From Holophaga foetida DSM 6591 (GTDB taxonomy: Bacteria > Acidobacteriota > Holophagae > Holophagales > Holophagaceae), in contig NZ_KI912268.1 of NCBI RefSeq assembly GCF_000242615.2, positions 449,229 through 513,228 on the forward strand: a DNA stretch of 64,000 nt, in the 5' to 3' direction. The position numbers were made by a program, and so were the translations under genes. This document shows positions 16,372 to 26,307 of this stretch, piece by piece; the first letter of the stretch is position 1, and each line of letters starts with the position of its first letter. Below the pieces are notes generated by a model. The model was not told the DNA's origin, did no database searches, and was given only the letters and a program-made list of their open reading frames with translations.

Positions 16372-17508
16372 ATGACTCCCATGAGCCCTCTGGCAGATCT
16401 TCCTTCGTCTGATGTCCCCTGGCTGGTGATGGGCCTCATGTCCGGCACCAGCGCCGACGGCCTGGATGCCGTGCTGGTCGCTGTCGAGCCCCGAGGGTAC
16501 AAGGGGGGGCGTCCCTTCCTCGAACTCCTGGAGCACTTCCACTCTCCCTATCCCGTCGACCTCCGCCACGCGGTCCTCCGGGCCGCCGGGAATCAATCGA
16601 GCCCTGGCGAGTTGTGCATCCTGCAGCGCCGTCTGGGGGAGCACCATGCCCGGACGGCTCGGGAGCTGGCGGATCGCAGCGGGAAGACGCCTCACATGGC
16701 GAGCCTCCATGGGCAGACCGTCCAGCACCGGCCGGAGGCCGGGGCCACGCTCCAGTTGGCGGATCCCTACCTGCTGGTGGAGGCCCTGGGCTGTCCCGTG
16801 GTCTGGGATCTCCGCCGACGGGACATGGCTCTTGGCGGGCAGGGGGCGCCCCTGGTGCCCCTGACGGAACTCTGGCTCCGGGGGCAGGCCGAACCCTGGA
16901 TCGCCCTGAACCTGGGGGGCATTGCCAATGCTACGGTCTGGGATGGGGTCGAGGTTCGGGCCTGGGACCTGGGGCCGGGTATGAGCCTGCTGGATCTGGC
17001 GGCCCAGCGATGGATGGGCCTTCCCTACGACCCGGAAGGCGGCCGGGCCACGGGCAGAGTGCATGGAGAGATGCTGGAGCGCTGGCTCGCCAACCCCTAC
17101 TTCCATCTCCCCCTCCCCAAATCCACGGGGCGGGAGGTGTTCGGTGCGGAGTGGCTGGAGGGGAGGATCTCCTGTCTGGAGGCGCTGCCGGTGGCGGACC
17201 GGTTGGTCACCCTGGCGGCCTTCAGTGCGGAGGCCGTGGCGCTGGGGCTGCGGGGCCTCTGCCCCGAGGGCACGCCCCTCATGCTCTCCGGTGGCGGCGC
17301 CCAGCATCGCCGTCTCCGTCAGGAACTCCAAGAACGCCTGCCGGGCCTGCGTCTCGAAGACGATGCCGACTTCCCGCCCGGTGCCCGGGAGGCCGTGAGC
17401 TGGGCCCTTCTGGGTGCGGCCAGCGCCCTGGGGGTGCCGGGCAATCTTCCGGAAGTGACCGGGGCTTCCCGGCCTGCGGTGTTGGGGAGCTGGGCGTTTC
17501 CTGGGTAG
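16372..17508 (+). CDS. anmK: Anhydro-N-acetylmuramic acid kinase
   Basis: It phosphorylates and opens 1,6-anhydro-MurNAc in cell-wall recycling. The 378-residue length is typical. Signatures are GLMSGTSADGLDAVLV at the N-terminus, ASLHGQTVQHRPE, the ALNLGGIANAT phosphate-binding loop, DLGPGMSLLD and LSGGGAQH near the C-terminus. It is divergent from the mla-like operon, with a 29-bp gap between start codons, so promoters must overlap. An in-frame ATG nine bases later is an alternative start. Confidence 0.95.
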   Translation: MTPMSPLADLPSSDVPWLVMGLMSGTSADGLDAVLVAVEPRGYKGGRPFLELLEHFHSPYPVDLRHAVLRAAGNQSSPGELCILQRRLGEHHARTARELADRSGKTPHMASLHGQTVQHRPEAGATLQLADPYLLVEALGCPVVWDLRRRDMALGGQGAPLVPLTELWLRGQAEPWIALNLGGIANATVWDGVEVRAWDLGPGMSLLDLAAQRWMGLPYDPEGGRATGRVHGEMLERWLANPYFHLPLPKSTGREVFGAEWLEGRISCLEALPVADRLVTLAAFSAEAVALGLRGLCPEGTPLMLSGGGAQHRRLRQELQERLPGLRLEDDADFPPGAREAVSWALLGAASALGVPGNLPEVTGASRPAVLGSWAFPG

Positions 17509-17602
17509 ACCCCCAGAGCTGGTTTTGGGTTGGGCATATCTTCACTCTTGGATCTGGACGGATGACGGTAGCATGATGGTTCCTTAATTTGGGGGAGGCC
17601 CT

Positions 17603-19783
17603 GTGCGGCGGGTAGAACAGTTGATGCGTGGACTCGCCCTGGTGGTCGTTATGGGCTCCTGGGCGCCGATCCATGGCCAGACCGCATGGGGCTCGGAGGG
17701 AGCCAAGACCTGGGCCTGGAATGAGGCCCAGAGCTGGTATATCCGGGTCAAGGATCCCAAGGGGCACGATCTGTGGAACAGCACCCGATACGCCAAGTTG
17801 TCCTACGATGATCAGACCGCTCAGCTCCTGGAGCATCTCAAGGAGCACGACCGTTCCCGGAGGGCGGCCCTCGTCCTCCTGGGGGAGCGTCCATTGGACA
17901 CCTGGGCCAAGACCGCTCTGCGCAAAGCCTCCGACCGCGATGAGGTGGCCCACTACCTCTATATGCGAGGCTACCGCTTTCCCGACAAGGATCCCTTCCT
18001 CTACATGGAGCCCGGCAACCGGGTGGATCGTCCCTGGACCCACGGACTGGGGCTCCATCTGGATGGTCATGACGCATGGCGCTTCCAGTGGATTCCCAGT
18101 CCTGTCCTCCTCTCGAAGATCGACGGGCCCTCGCGCCTGCCCAAGGCTCTGGAGCGGGCGCCCCAGCCGGGGGTTCTCCTGCGCATGAGCCGCCTCCGTT
18201 CCGGCCTGGAGCGACTGAAGGGCCTTGGCGGCGGGGAAGGGGGCGTCTCCGCCGCTCTCGCCCAGGGATCCCGGGCGGGCTTCCTGCTGCGTCACCTCGA
18301 CCCCTGGCTCAAGCAGGCTTCCGCCGCCCTGGAACCCCTGGCGAACCGCGAGGCATGGATCCTCCATTATGGTGTAAGCCGGGATACCTCCGGCCCGGGG
18401 GCCGGAACCCTCGTCTTCATCCCTGGGGATCTGCCCACCCGCACCAAGCTGGCGCTGGAGCTGCTCAAGCTCAATCCCCTGTCCAAGGGGGCACGCAGCC
18501 GGACCGTGGACTGGAAGGGTGTCCAGATCACGCAGGTCCGGGGCGCTGGGGGCGTCCTGAGCCTGGCCACCACTCCCGAGGGCACTTGGATCTCAGACCG
18601 GGAGGCCCCTTTGAGGTCCCTCCTCTTTCCCAAGGCCCAGACCAACCTGGGGGACCGTCTGGAGTGGTGCAAGGTGGCCATGGCCGCCCTGCGCCCCGAG
18701 ACCGAGGTCTCCCTCTGGATCATGCCCCGGATCGGTGCGGATGCCGCCTTTGAGCGCACTGCCATCCGACGCCGTCTCCTGGGGGCCTCCCAGGGGGTCT
18801 GGCCCAACCCGTTCATCGCCAAGGCCGCGCCCCGGACTGGAGCCCTGGCCCTCTCCCTGGGGGCGGGCCCCACGGAGGTCCTTGTCTCCAGTTTCCTGCG
18901 CATGGACCACCAGGAGCCCATCGAAGACCCGTCCATGCCCAGTTTCGCGGATGGGGGGCAGGCTCTGACCCCTGAACAGCAGAATGCCTATCAGGCTGAA
19001 CTCCGGCAGGCCAAGACCCGCCGGGAGGGGCGCAAGGGGCTCCGGGATGAGCTGAACGCCGTCCACAATGCCCTGGATCTAAGGGGAGCGGCGATCTACT
19101 GGAATGGCTGGGTGGCGCCTCCCCCCCTCACCTCCACCCAGAAGACGGCCATGGGCCAGTTCCAGAAGATGAAGGCTGAAGACCGCTACAAGGCCATGGA
19201 GCAGCAGCGCTCGGGTCAGGCGGGCTTCTTCGGCGGTTACGGCGAGCCCGGCATGACCCCGAGCCTGGCCCTGGCCGTGGCCGTCAAACCCGCCCAGAAG
19301 GCCGCTCTCCAGGCTTCCATGGCCCGTCTGCTGCCTAAGCTATTCAAGGGACAGCACCAGAAGCGTCCCTTCGCCGGGGCCGAAATCCATCGCATGCGCA
19401 CCGAGCAGGCCTTCTCCCCCAGCTATGTATTTGTGAACGACACCCTGGTGGTGGGCACGGATGATGCGGCGGTCCAGGCGGTGGCGGCGGGTCTCATGGG
19501 CCAGGCCCCCACCCTGGCGGACTGGCAGAGTCCAGCCTTCGCCAGGGCCGAACTGGATGGCCCCAAGGTCTCCGCCGCTTTGGAAAGCCTCCTTCTGGCC
19601 TACCTTCGGGCTACGGGCGGGGGCCGATCCTGGTGGTGGCTGGAAGGTCCCGCGACCTCTGATGAGGCCGGGGCCGAGGTGGCCTCCACCTTCGGTCCCT
19701 TCCTCGGTGCCATCCGGGGCTTGGGCAAACGGGGGATGGAACTGGACTGGGGTCCTGGCGGTCTGGAGGGCCGACCGCGATGA
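17603..19783 (+). CDS. Secreted protein of the A2M operon (YfaA/DUF2138-like)
   Basis: A 726-residue exported protein. The GTG start follows GGGAGG, and a signal peptide ([20 protein letters not shown]) ends near residue 26. No catalytic motif is obvious. It opens a five-gene operon with overlapping junctions whose order matches the E. coli yfa alpha-2-macroglobulin cluster, where this slot is the DUF2138 protein YfaA. The identification is by position, size and export signal, as I cannot verify the domain by alignment. A Gln/Ala/Lys-rich helical stretch lies around residues 455-500. Role unknown; probably periplasmic. Confidence 0.65.
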   Translation: MRRVEQLMRGLALVVVMGSWAPIHGQTAWGSEGAKTWAWNEAQSWYIRVKDPKGHDLWNSTRYAKLSYDDQTAQLLEHLKEHDRSRRAALVLLGERPLDTWAKTALRKASDRDEVAHYLYMRGYRFPDKDPFLYMEPGNRVDRPWTHGLGLHLDGHDAWRFQWIPSPVLLSKIDGPSRLPKALERAPQPGVLLRMSRLRSGLERLKGLGGGEGGVSAALAQGSRAGFLLRHLDPWLKQASAALEPLANREAWILHYGVSRDTSGPGAGTLVFIPGDLPTRTKLALELLKLNPLSKGARSRTVDWKGVQITQVRGAGGVLSLATTPEGTWISDREAPLRSLLFPKAQTNLGDRLEWCKVAMAALRPETEVSLWIMPRIGADAAFERTAIRRRLLGASQGVWPNPFIAKAAPRTGALALSLGAGPTEVLVSSFLRMDHQEPIEDPSMPSFADGGQALTPEQQNAYQAELRQAKTRREGRKGLRDELNAVHNALDLRGAAIYWNGWVAPPPLTSTQKTAMGQFQKMKAEDRYKAMEQQRSGQAGFFGGYGEPGMTPSLALAVAVKPAQKAALQASMARLLPKLFKGQHQKRPFAGAEIHRMRTEQAFSPSYVFVNDTLVVGTDDAAVQAVAAGLMGQAPTLADWQSPAFARAELDGPKVSAALESLLLAYLRATGGGRSWWWLEGPATSDEAGAEVASTFGPFLGAIRGLGKRGMELDWGPGGLEGRPR

Positions 19784-20715
19784 ACCCGCATCACCGTGTC
19801 ATGGTTCTGGCCGGAGCCGTGCTGGTCGTGGCCTACGGGGCCCTGGCGCCCCGGAAAACCTGGGTTCGGGTGGAGTCCTCCCCAGGAAATCCTGTGCAGC
19901 GCATCGTTCTGGAGAGCCGCTCCCTTTTCGGTCTTGAGCGACATGCGTGGGGGGGGCGGGTGGAGGGCGCCGATGTCTGGGGCAATGGGCGAGAGGGCTT
20001 CTTTCTGGCTCCAACTGCGCCGGTTCAGGTCCGCGTGCGGGCTTGGCCAAGGTTTGTAAGTCAATTAATGGTTTATCCAATAATTGGTTCACCCGGGATG
20101 GCCCTGCTTGAACAGGGCGACCGGGAGGCTTTCCGCACCTGGTTCGTCGGCATCCTGGAGCAGCAGCTGGAGGCTCCCAGCAACGCATGGGAGCCCGCCC
20201 AGCGGGATTGCGCCGGGCTCCTGCGCTTCGCCTTCCGGGAGGCCTGGGGTCCCCACACCGAAGCCTGGCGCGATCGGGTTGGCTTCCAGGGCTCCCCGGC
20301 GGCATCCGATCCATCCCTTTCCATGGGAGGGCCCTGGCGACGGGCCTTTCCCACACCTGATGGCTGGAGGCCCTTCGCCAAGGGGGCCTTCCTGCGGCGC
20401 TTGGCCTGCGTGTCCCTCGGCAGGGAACTCTCCGAGGCCCGCCCCGGTGATCTCATCTTCTTTGCCCGGGGCGGAGCCCATGCCAGTCCGGATCACGCCA
20501 TGGCCTTCGTGAGACCGGATGCGGATGGTCAGCCGGTTCTGCTCTACCACACAGGGCCGGAAGGCTTCGGGCAGTCCGGGGAAGTCCGGCGGGTCCGACT
20601 GGACGAGCTGACCCACCACCCCGACCCGGAATTCCGACCTTTGCCTGAAAATCCAAGCTTCCTCGGTGTCTACCGGTGGAAGATCCTTGTCGACTCACCT
20701 GTCTCTGGATCCTGA
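19780..20715 (+). CDS. DUF1175 (YfaT-like) putative cysteine-peptidase-fold protein
   Basis: A 311-residue protein whose ATGA start overlaps the previous stop. An N-terminal hydrophobic helix (about residues 7-24) suggests export or anchoring. The C-terminal half looks NlpC/P60-like, with Cys in [12 protein letters not shown], the [12 protein letters not shown] turn and DHAMAFV with a candidate catalytic His. YfaT of E. coli (DUF1175) occupies the same place before yfaS. It could trim peptidoglycan or process the A2M partner; neither is shown by sequence. The third catalytic residue is unclear. Confidence 0.72.
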   Translation: MNPHHRVMVLAGAVLVVAYGALAPRKTWVRVESSPGNPVQRIVLESRSLFGLERHAWGGRVEGADVWGNGREGFFLAPTAPVQVRVRAWPRFVSQLMVYPIIGSPGMALLEQGDREAFRTWFVGILEQQLEAPSNAWEPAQRDCAGLLRFAFREAWGPHTEAWRDRVGFQGSPAASDPSLSMGGPWRRAFPTPDGWRPFAKGAFLRRLACVSLGRELSEARPGDLIFFARGGAHASPDHAMAFVRPDADGQPVLLYHTGPEGFGQSGEVRRVRLDELTHHPDPEFRPLPENPSFLGVYRWKILVDSPVSGS

Positions 20716-20716
20716 T

Positions 20717-23700
20717 ATGCGCTGGTTCAAGCCCTTACTGACGCTCCTGATCCCCGTGGCCTTGCTGCTGCCCACGACGGGGACGGCCAAGCCCAAGGGG
20801 GCCGAGGCCCCTTGGCGGGAGGGGGGCTGGGTCGGCGCCTTCTCGGTACCCCGACCGACACTGCCTGGGAGGACTGCCTATCTGGAGGCAGCTGGCCCCA
20901 TCACCACGGATATCCGGCTGCGCATCCACCGCATCAAGGACCCCGGAACCTTCCTCCAGAAGGTGCTCCAATCCGAGAGCGGCACCCCCATTGTAGAGGG
21001 CACCCGGGCCGGTAGCGACCCCCTCGACATCCTGCGGGAAGCCTTTCTCTGGGGCGGTCGCCGGGCCTTTGTGACGGTCCATCGCACCGCCACCCGGAGT
21101 CTCCGGGACACCGCCAAGCAATCCGATCGCCTGACGGCCGCCAAGACGGAGGCCCGCAACCCGAGACACGGCGAGGCCATGCCCCTGGAAGGCCGTGATG
21201 ACATGAGCCTTGTCACGGAGCTCCTGCCCAAGGTTTCGGAGGAGATCACGGGCGGGAAGGCTTCCGAGGACGAAGACAGCGAAGACGAGACCGGCGGGAA
21301 TGGCCATCTGAGCCGCATCGAACTGCCGGGTCAGCCGGCGGGGCTTTACCTTCTGGAGGTCCTGCGGGGTTCTGAGGCCGCCTACATCCCCTGGCTGGTG
21401 ACGGATCTTGCCCTACTGGCGGAACAGGATGGCGCCAATCTCCGCATCCAGGCTCTTTCGGCCCTGGATGGCTCGCCCCGTGCCGGGGCGAAGGGCCAGG
21501 TGTTCGAGAACCGGCAGGGCAGGGATCTGAGCTTCGCTTCTGACGGGTTTGTTCAGACCCAGGCCACACCTGGTCTGCGCCGTGTGGTGCTGGCCCAGGC
21601 TGGCGGAAGCTTCGCCCTCCTGGCCATCGAGGGCCAGAGCTTCTCCAAGGTGCAACAGCGCCTCTATGCCTTCACGGAGCGTCCCCTGTACCGCCCCGGG
21701 CAGGAAGTCTTTGTCAAGGCGATCCTCCGCAAGGTGGAGAACCTTGAAAACCAGGTCGTGAAGGGGGTGGCTTCGCTTCCCTACCGTGTCCTGGATCCCG
21801 AGGATACCGAGGTGGCCAAGGGCGAAGCCAAGCTCCTGAATGCGGATACTGGGACTTACGGCGCCACCATCCAGCTCCCGGGCGGAGGCCGTCTGGGACT
21901 CTTCCGGGTGGTCTTCCAGGGACCCCAGGGGCCCGGCCAGGCGGAGTTCAAGGTCGAGCAGTTCGTGAAGCCCACCTTCTCCGTCAAGGTCAGCACGCCC
22001 AAGGGCAAGGTCGGTCTGGGGGATGCGCTGCCCTTCAGTATCGAGGCCAAGTATTTCTACGGCGCGGCGGTGCGCAACGCCAAGGCCGACTGGTTCCTTT
22101 ACAAGGTGGCCCCCAAGCGGGATCCCTGGCTCTCCTACTACGATGAGGACGACAGCCCGGCCCCCGAACTCGTGGAGGGCGGCCAGATCGATCTTGACGA
22201 GGACGGACAGGGGCATTTGGACGAGCTCAAGGCTAGCGGCGATGGCCTCTGGCGCCTCGTGGTCAAGGTGACCGACGCTTCTGGCCAGCGCAACTCGGGC
22301 CAGGCCCAGGTCCGCGCCAGCGCCGGGGACATGGTGCTCATGATCGGTGCCGACCGTCAGGTGGCCCTCCCAGGCAAGCCCTTCCAGGTGACGGCCCGCG
22401 CTGTGGATCTGGAGGGCCAGGAGCTCAAGGGGATTCCCGTCCAGCTTCGGGCTGCGAAGATCGAGGCCACCCGGACCAACTGGTGGGCGACGCCCCATAA
22501 CCTCAAGCCAGGCCAGACCGTGGCCTCGGCCCAGGGGCCCAGCGCCCCCATCACCATTCCCGAGGGAGGGGTCTACCTCCTGGTGGCCGAGGCCAGGGAT
22601 CGGGCCGGGCGGCCGGTCCAGGCCCAGCGCCTCATGACGGTAGCCGCGGAAGGCACGCCACTGCCCGCCAGCCCGGACCTGAGAGCGAGTGCCGACAAGC
22701 GGGAATACCGGGTGGGCGAGACAGCCCGGGTCCTGGTGCAACTCCCCAAGCCCAAGCTGACCCTCCACTGGTCCATGGAGCACGAGAACCTGGGGCAGCG
22801 CCAGTCCCGCGCGGTGCAGGGGACCACAGCCATGGTGGAGATTCCGGTGACTGCGGAGATGCAGCCCAATGTCTGGGCCGTCTTCGAGATCATCGCCGAG
22901 GGACGGCGCCAGATGGTGGAGGTGCCCATCCGGGTACCCAAGTTGGACCGTCGCCTGGAGGTGAAAGTCCAGCCAGACAAGGAACGCTACCAGCCCGGTC
23001 AGAAGATGAAAGTCAATGTCGAAGTGCGGGACTACCAGGGCAAGCCGGTTCCGGCGGATCTGGCCGTGGGGGTCGTGGACGAAGCCATCTACGCTCTCTC
23101 GGCTGAGCTCCACCCGGATCCCGTGCGCTTTTTCCACCCGACCCGGCGTCATGCTGTGCTCCGGGCCGGAAGCACGGACTGGAGCTTCTACGATCTTCTG
23201 CGTCGCCAGCGCCCCGTATGGAGCCTTAAACAGACCAAGCGCGGCGAATTCAAGAGCGATGACGCAGACAAGGTGAGGCAGAACTTCAAGGACACCGCCC
23301 ACTGGGCACCCATGATCGCCGTGGGTAGCGATGGCAAGGCCTCCACCGAACTGGACCTGCCGGACAACCTCACAGCCTGGCGGGCCACCGCCACGGCTTT
23401 GACTTCGGATACAAAGATCGGCGTCGGAAGGTCCTCCCGTCCCGCCAGCAAGCCTCTCCAGGTGAGCCTGACCCTTCCGCGCACCCTTTCGGTGGGCGAG
23501 GAGGCCCGGGTGATCGCCCTGGTGCGGAACCTCTCGGGCCAGCCCCTTTCGGGCAAGGTTCGGATCGAAGTGTCCAATGGCAAGCTTCTTGGGACCCCCG
23601 ACGCCCAGTTCTCCCTGGTCAACCAGGGCGAATACCGCTTCGCGCTGCCTCTGGTGACGGACAAGACCGGAAACCTGACGGTGACGGCCCGGGTGGAAGG

Positions 23701-25498
23701 CGGCTCCCTCAAGGACGCCGAACGTCGCAGCCTGCCTGTGCTGGACCCCCTGGTGCCCGTGAGCGTCAGCGGTTCGGTGGTGCTCAGCGGCGGACCCCAG
23801 ACCATCACCATTCCGACGCCCCCCAAGGCCGTCGGGGAGGCCAGTCTTGTGCTGACGCCCATCGGCAACCTGGAGCACCTCCTGGCGCCCTCGCTGCCCT
23901 ACCTGATCAACTACCCCTACGGGTGCGTGGAGCAGACCCTGTCGAGCTTTGTTCCCAACCTCATGGTGGCGGATCTGGTGAAACAGCGCCTGATGCCGCC
24001 CCTGGACTGGCCCCAGCTCAAGAACCTGGACCGCAACATCCGGGATGGGGTCTTCCGGGTCTACGGCTACCAGCTTCCCAACGGTGGCTGGGGCTGGTGG
24101 GCTCCCAGGGACTTCGGGGTGGACTCCAATCCCCACACCACGGGCTATGCCATCCAGAGCTTCGCCGCCATGCGGCAGATGGGCTACGAGGTGGATGAAA
24201 ACGCCTACCGCCGTGGCCGCCAGGCCGCCCTCCAGGCCTTCCAGGGAGCCGCCCGGCAGGCCGATGAGCGAGGTGCCAAGCCCTACGACCCCCACCATTC
24301 AGCCCTGGCGGACCCTGCGGCTGACGCGGCTTTCCTCCTCCTTTCCCTGGTGCAGACGGGCGAACCCGTGAAGGGGATGCTGGACAGCACCGCGGACAAG
24401 GCCCTGAAGGGCCATTGGCCCGGGGCTCACGTCCTGGCCATGACCACCCTGGCGGCGGCCCAGGCTCACCATCCCAAGGCTGCGGCCCTCCTGGCCAAAC
24501 TGGAGCAGTCCGCTGTGCAAAAAGGCGGACTGGCCCACTGGGAAGGTCGCCGGGACTGCTGGTACGGCTATGCCGGAGGCGATATCGTGCCCACGGCCAT
24601 GGCCCTCAAGGCCCTCTGTCTCCTGAAGCCCGCCTCGCCCCTGCTTCCCGCAGGGGAGGCCTACCTGAGCACGGAATACCGTGGCTATGGCTGGTATTCC
24701 ACCTGGTCCACCTCGCAGGTGGTGGGCTTGGTGCCAAGCCTGGCCAAGACCCGCAAGCTCAACTGGGGCAAGGCCAATCTCCAGGCCCAGGTCCAAGGTG
24801 GTCCATCCTGGGATTTCGCCAGCGCCGACCGTCTGGCCTACCGCCGCTGGGGCAGCAGGGATCCGAGGCCCGGCTTCCTGGCGATGAATGAGCCCAAGCC
24901 CGTGACCTTTACCGCCAATGGTCAGGGGGTCCTGGTCTGGACCTACGGCTATCAGGTCCCCGGGAGCGCTGCGCCACCTCAGAAGGCGGAGAGTTCCGGC
25001 GCCCTGAGGCTGGATCTGGGGCGCAAGCTCTGGAAGCTCCTGACCCCCCAGGACACGGGCAATCCCCGCCAGGGATGGGTGCGCCAGCCCTGGAACGGCT
25101 CGCTTCAGCAGGGCGAGGAGGCCTGGATGGAGCTCCAGATCCGAGTCAATCAGGCGGCGGAGTACGTGATGCTCGAGGTTCCCATCCCAGCCGGGCTGGA
25201 ACCGACAGTCAAGCTGGAGGGCTTCGTGATGGAAGGCAAGCCCTTCTCCGAGGCGGACGCCACGGACGAGAACGACCGCTGGTCCAAGCCCCGCATCGAG
25301 GTGCATCCCGACAAGGTGACCTTCCTCTTCCCGCGCCTCAACACCTGGGTCAGTCCCGTGGCCCGGATCTGGCTCCGGGCCGGGATGGCTGGCAACTACA
25401 AGCTGCGCCCGGCGAAGCTAAGCCTGATGTCCAACGAAACCCAGTGGACCACCTGCGATGGCCTGACGCTGAAGGTCCTGGAAGGAGGCAAGAAATGA
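20717..25498 (+). CDS. Bacterial alpha-2-macroglobulin with CxEQ thioester motif
   Basis: About 1593 residues, exported by a signal peptide (PLLTLLIPVALLLPTTGTA). It has MG-type beta domains (for example YAFTERPLYRPGQEVFVKAIL near residue 330), a bait-region-like stretch around 840-890, the A2M domain motif DLPDNLTAWRATATALT, and the thioester site YGCVEQT with Cys1070 and Gln1073. A TED alpha-helical domain follows (GGWGWW, TGYAIQSFAAM). Bacterial A2Ms are thought to trap attacking proteases in the periplasm. I chose ATG 20717, one base after the DUF1175 stop; 51 upstream bases of open frame overlap that gene. E. coli YfaS is the positional counterpart. Confidence 0.92.
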   Translation: MRWFKPLLTLLIPVALLLPTTGTAKPKGAEAPWREGGWVGAFSVPRPTLPGRTAYLEAAGPITTDIRLRIHRIKDPGTFLQKVLQSESGTPIVEGTRAGSDPLDILREAFLWGGRRAFVTVHRTATRSLRDTAKQSDRLTAAKTEARNPRHGEAMPLEGRDDMSLVTELLPKVSEEITGGKASEDEDSEDETGGNGHLSRIELPGQPAGLYLLEVLRGSEAAYIPWLVTDLALLAEQDGANLRIQALSALDGSPRAGAKGQVFENRQGRDLSFASDGFVQTQATPGLRRVVLAQAGGSFALLAIEGQSFSKVQQRLYAFTERPLYRPGQEVFVKAILRKVENLENQVVKGVASLPYRVLDPEDTEVAKGEAKLLNADTGTYGATIQLPGGGRLGLFRVVFQGPQGPGQAEFKVEQFVKPTFSVKVSTPKGKVGLGDALPFSIEAKYFYGAAVRNAKADWFLYKVAPKRDPWLSYYDEDDSPAPELVEGGQIDLDEDGQGHLDELKASGDGLWRLVVKVTDASGQRNSGQAQVRASAGDMVLMIGADRQVALPGKPFQVTARAVDLEGQELKGIPVQLRAAKIEATRTNWWATPHNLKPGQTVASAQGPSAPITIPEGGVYLLVAEARDRAGRPVQAQRLMTVAAEGTPLPASPDLRASADKREYRVGETARVLVQLPKPKLTLHWSMEHENLGQRQSRAVQGTTAMVEIPVTAEMQPNVWAVFEIIAEGRRQMVEVPIRVPKLDRRLEVKVQPDKERYQPGQKMKVNVEVRDYQGKPVPADLAVGVVDEAIYALSAELHPDPVRFFHPTRRHAVLRAGSTDWSFYDLLRRQRPVWSLKQTKRGEFKSDDADKVRQNFKDTAHWAPMIAVGSDGKASTELDLPDNLTAWRATATALTSDTKIGVGRSSRPASKPLQVSLTLPRTLSVGEEARVIALVRNLSGQPLSGKVRIEVSNGKLLGTPDAQFSLVNQGEYRFALPLVTDKTGNLTVTARVEGGSLKDAERRSLPVLDPLVPVSVSGSVVLSGGPQTITIPTPPKAVGEASLVLTPIGNLEHLLAPSLPYLINYPYGCVEQTLSSFVPNLMVADLVKQRLMPPLDWPQLKNLDRNIRDGVFRVYGYQLPNGGWGWWAPRDFGVDSNPHTTGYAIQSFAAMRQMGYEVDENAYRRGRQAALQAFQGAARQADERGAKPYDPHHSALADPAADAAFLLLSLVQTGEPVKGMLDSTADKALKGHWPGAHVLAMTTLAAAQAHHPKAAALLAKLEQSAVQKGGLAHWEGRRDCWYGYAGGDIVPTAMALKALCLLKPASPLLPAGEAYLSTEYRGYGWYSTWSTSQVVGLVPSLAKTRKLNWGKANLQAQVQGGPSWDFASADRLAYRRWGSRDPRPGFLAMNEPKPVTFTANGQGVLVWTYGYQVPGSAAPPQKAESSGALRLDLGRKLWKLLTPQDTGNPRQGWVRQPWNGSLQQGEEAWMELQIRVNQAAEYVMLEVPIPAGLEPTVKLEGFVMEGKPFSEADATDENDRWSKPRIEVHPDKVTFLFPRLNTWVSPVARIWLRAGMAGNYKLRPAKLSLMSNETQWTTCDGLTLKVLEGGKK

Positions 25499-26307
25499 GA
25501 CTCCTGCCCGTGATCCTGGCGCTGGTGGGTCTCGGACTCGCCGCCCAGACCTATACTCCCGACCTCAAGCAGTGGCGTCTGGAGATCAAGACTCCCCTTG
25601 GGGGCTGGATCAGCGAGCCCAATCAGGAAGTGGCCTTCAAGCTGGTGGATCCCCGGGATCCCAATCCCCCCAAGGATGAACCCCAGGCCTTCGACCCCTA
25701 TGCCGAGGACGCATCCGAGGATGTGCCGGACAAGACGCCGGAACAGCTCAAGGCTGAGCGCCTCAAACGGGAGGCTGAGATCAAGGCCAACGCCTGGCGC
25801 AACCGCCGGATCATGGTCTGGATCAATGGTCAGGCCACCACCTGGCACATGCGGGTCGGAGAGACCAGCCGGATGGAGGTCCGTGCCCAGAATGGCGAGA
25901 ACCGCATCGAGTTCTTTGAGCCGGATTCCGGGCTGCGTCAGATCCGCACATGGTGGGTCTCCTCCTCCCGCATCCGATTGCGGGTCAATCCCGTCCGAAG
26001 CTCTGAGGGTTGGTGGGATGGTCACCTGGAAGTGCTTGAGCCCGGAGGGGATCTGGTCACCGCTGGCCGTCGCAGCACCTCCGGCGGCCTCCTGAGCTAC
26101 TCCGGCGACTACCGGCACGACAACCCGCCTCCAGGTACGTACACCCTGCGCTGGACTTCGGGCTGGCGTAACGGCGATCCCCAGCGCATCGTGGTGGAGG
26201 CCGTGCTGGACGATGGGACGGACCAGGAGCGGCGATGGCGCTACGAGAAACTGCAACTTCCGGGCGCGGGCCCGGTGACTCTGGGGACCTTTGATGTGGA
26301 ACCTTAG
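25495..26307 (+). CDS. DUF2135-like (YfaP-type) secreted protein of the A2M operon
   Basis: A 270-residue exported protein. The ATGA start overlaps the A2M stop, and a short signal peptide ends at GLGLAAQ. The C-terminal half is beta-rich, with GWWDGHLEVLEPGGD, LLSYSGDYRHDNPPPGTYTLRW and a final extended segment. This pattern and its position match the DUF2135 protein YfaP. A charged helical linker (TPEQLKAERLKREAEIKANAW) lies at about residues 80-100. It likely cooperates with A2M in the periplasm; no enzyme motif is visible. Confidence 0.75.
   Translation: MRLLPVILALVGLGLAAQTYTPDLKQWRLEIKTPLGGWISEPNQEVAFKLVDPRDPNPPKDEPQAFDPYAEDASEDVPDKTPEQLKAERLKREAEIKANAWRNRRIMVWINGQATTWHMRVGETSRMEVRAQNGENRIEFFEPDSGLRQIRTWWVSSSRIRLRVNPVRSSEGWWDGHLEVLEPGGDLVTAGRRSTSGGLLSYSGDYRHDNPPPGTYTLRWTSGWRNGDPQRIVVEAVLDDGTDQERRWRYEKLQLPGAGPVTLGTFDVEP

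Noticed and set aside
21413..24298. A 961-codon open frame antisense to the A2M gene
   Set aside because: It mirrors the GC-rich codon pattern of the A2M frame, has low-complexity Gly/His/Leu composition, and matches no family, whereas the sense frame has clear domains.
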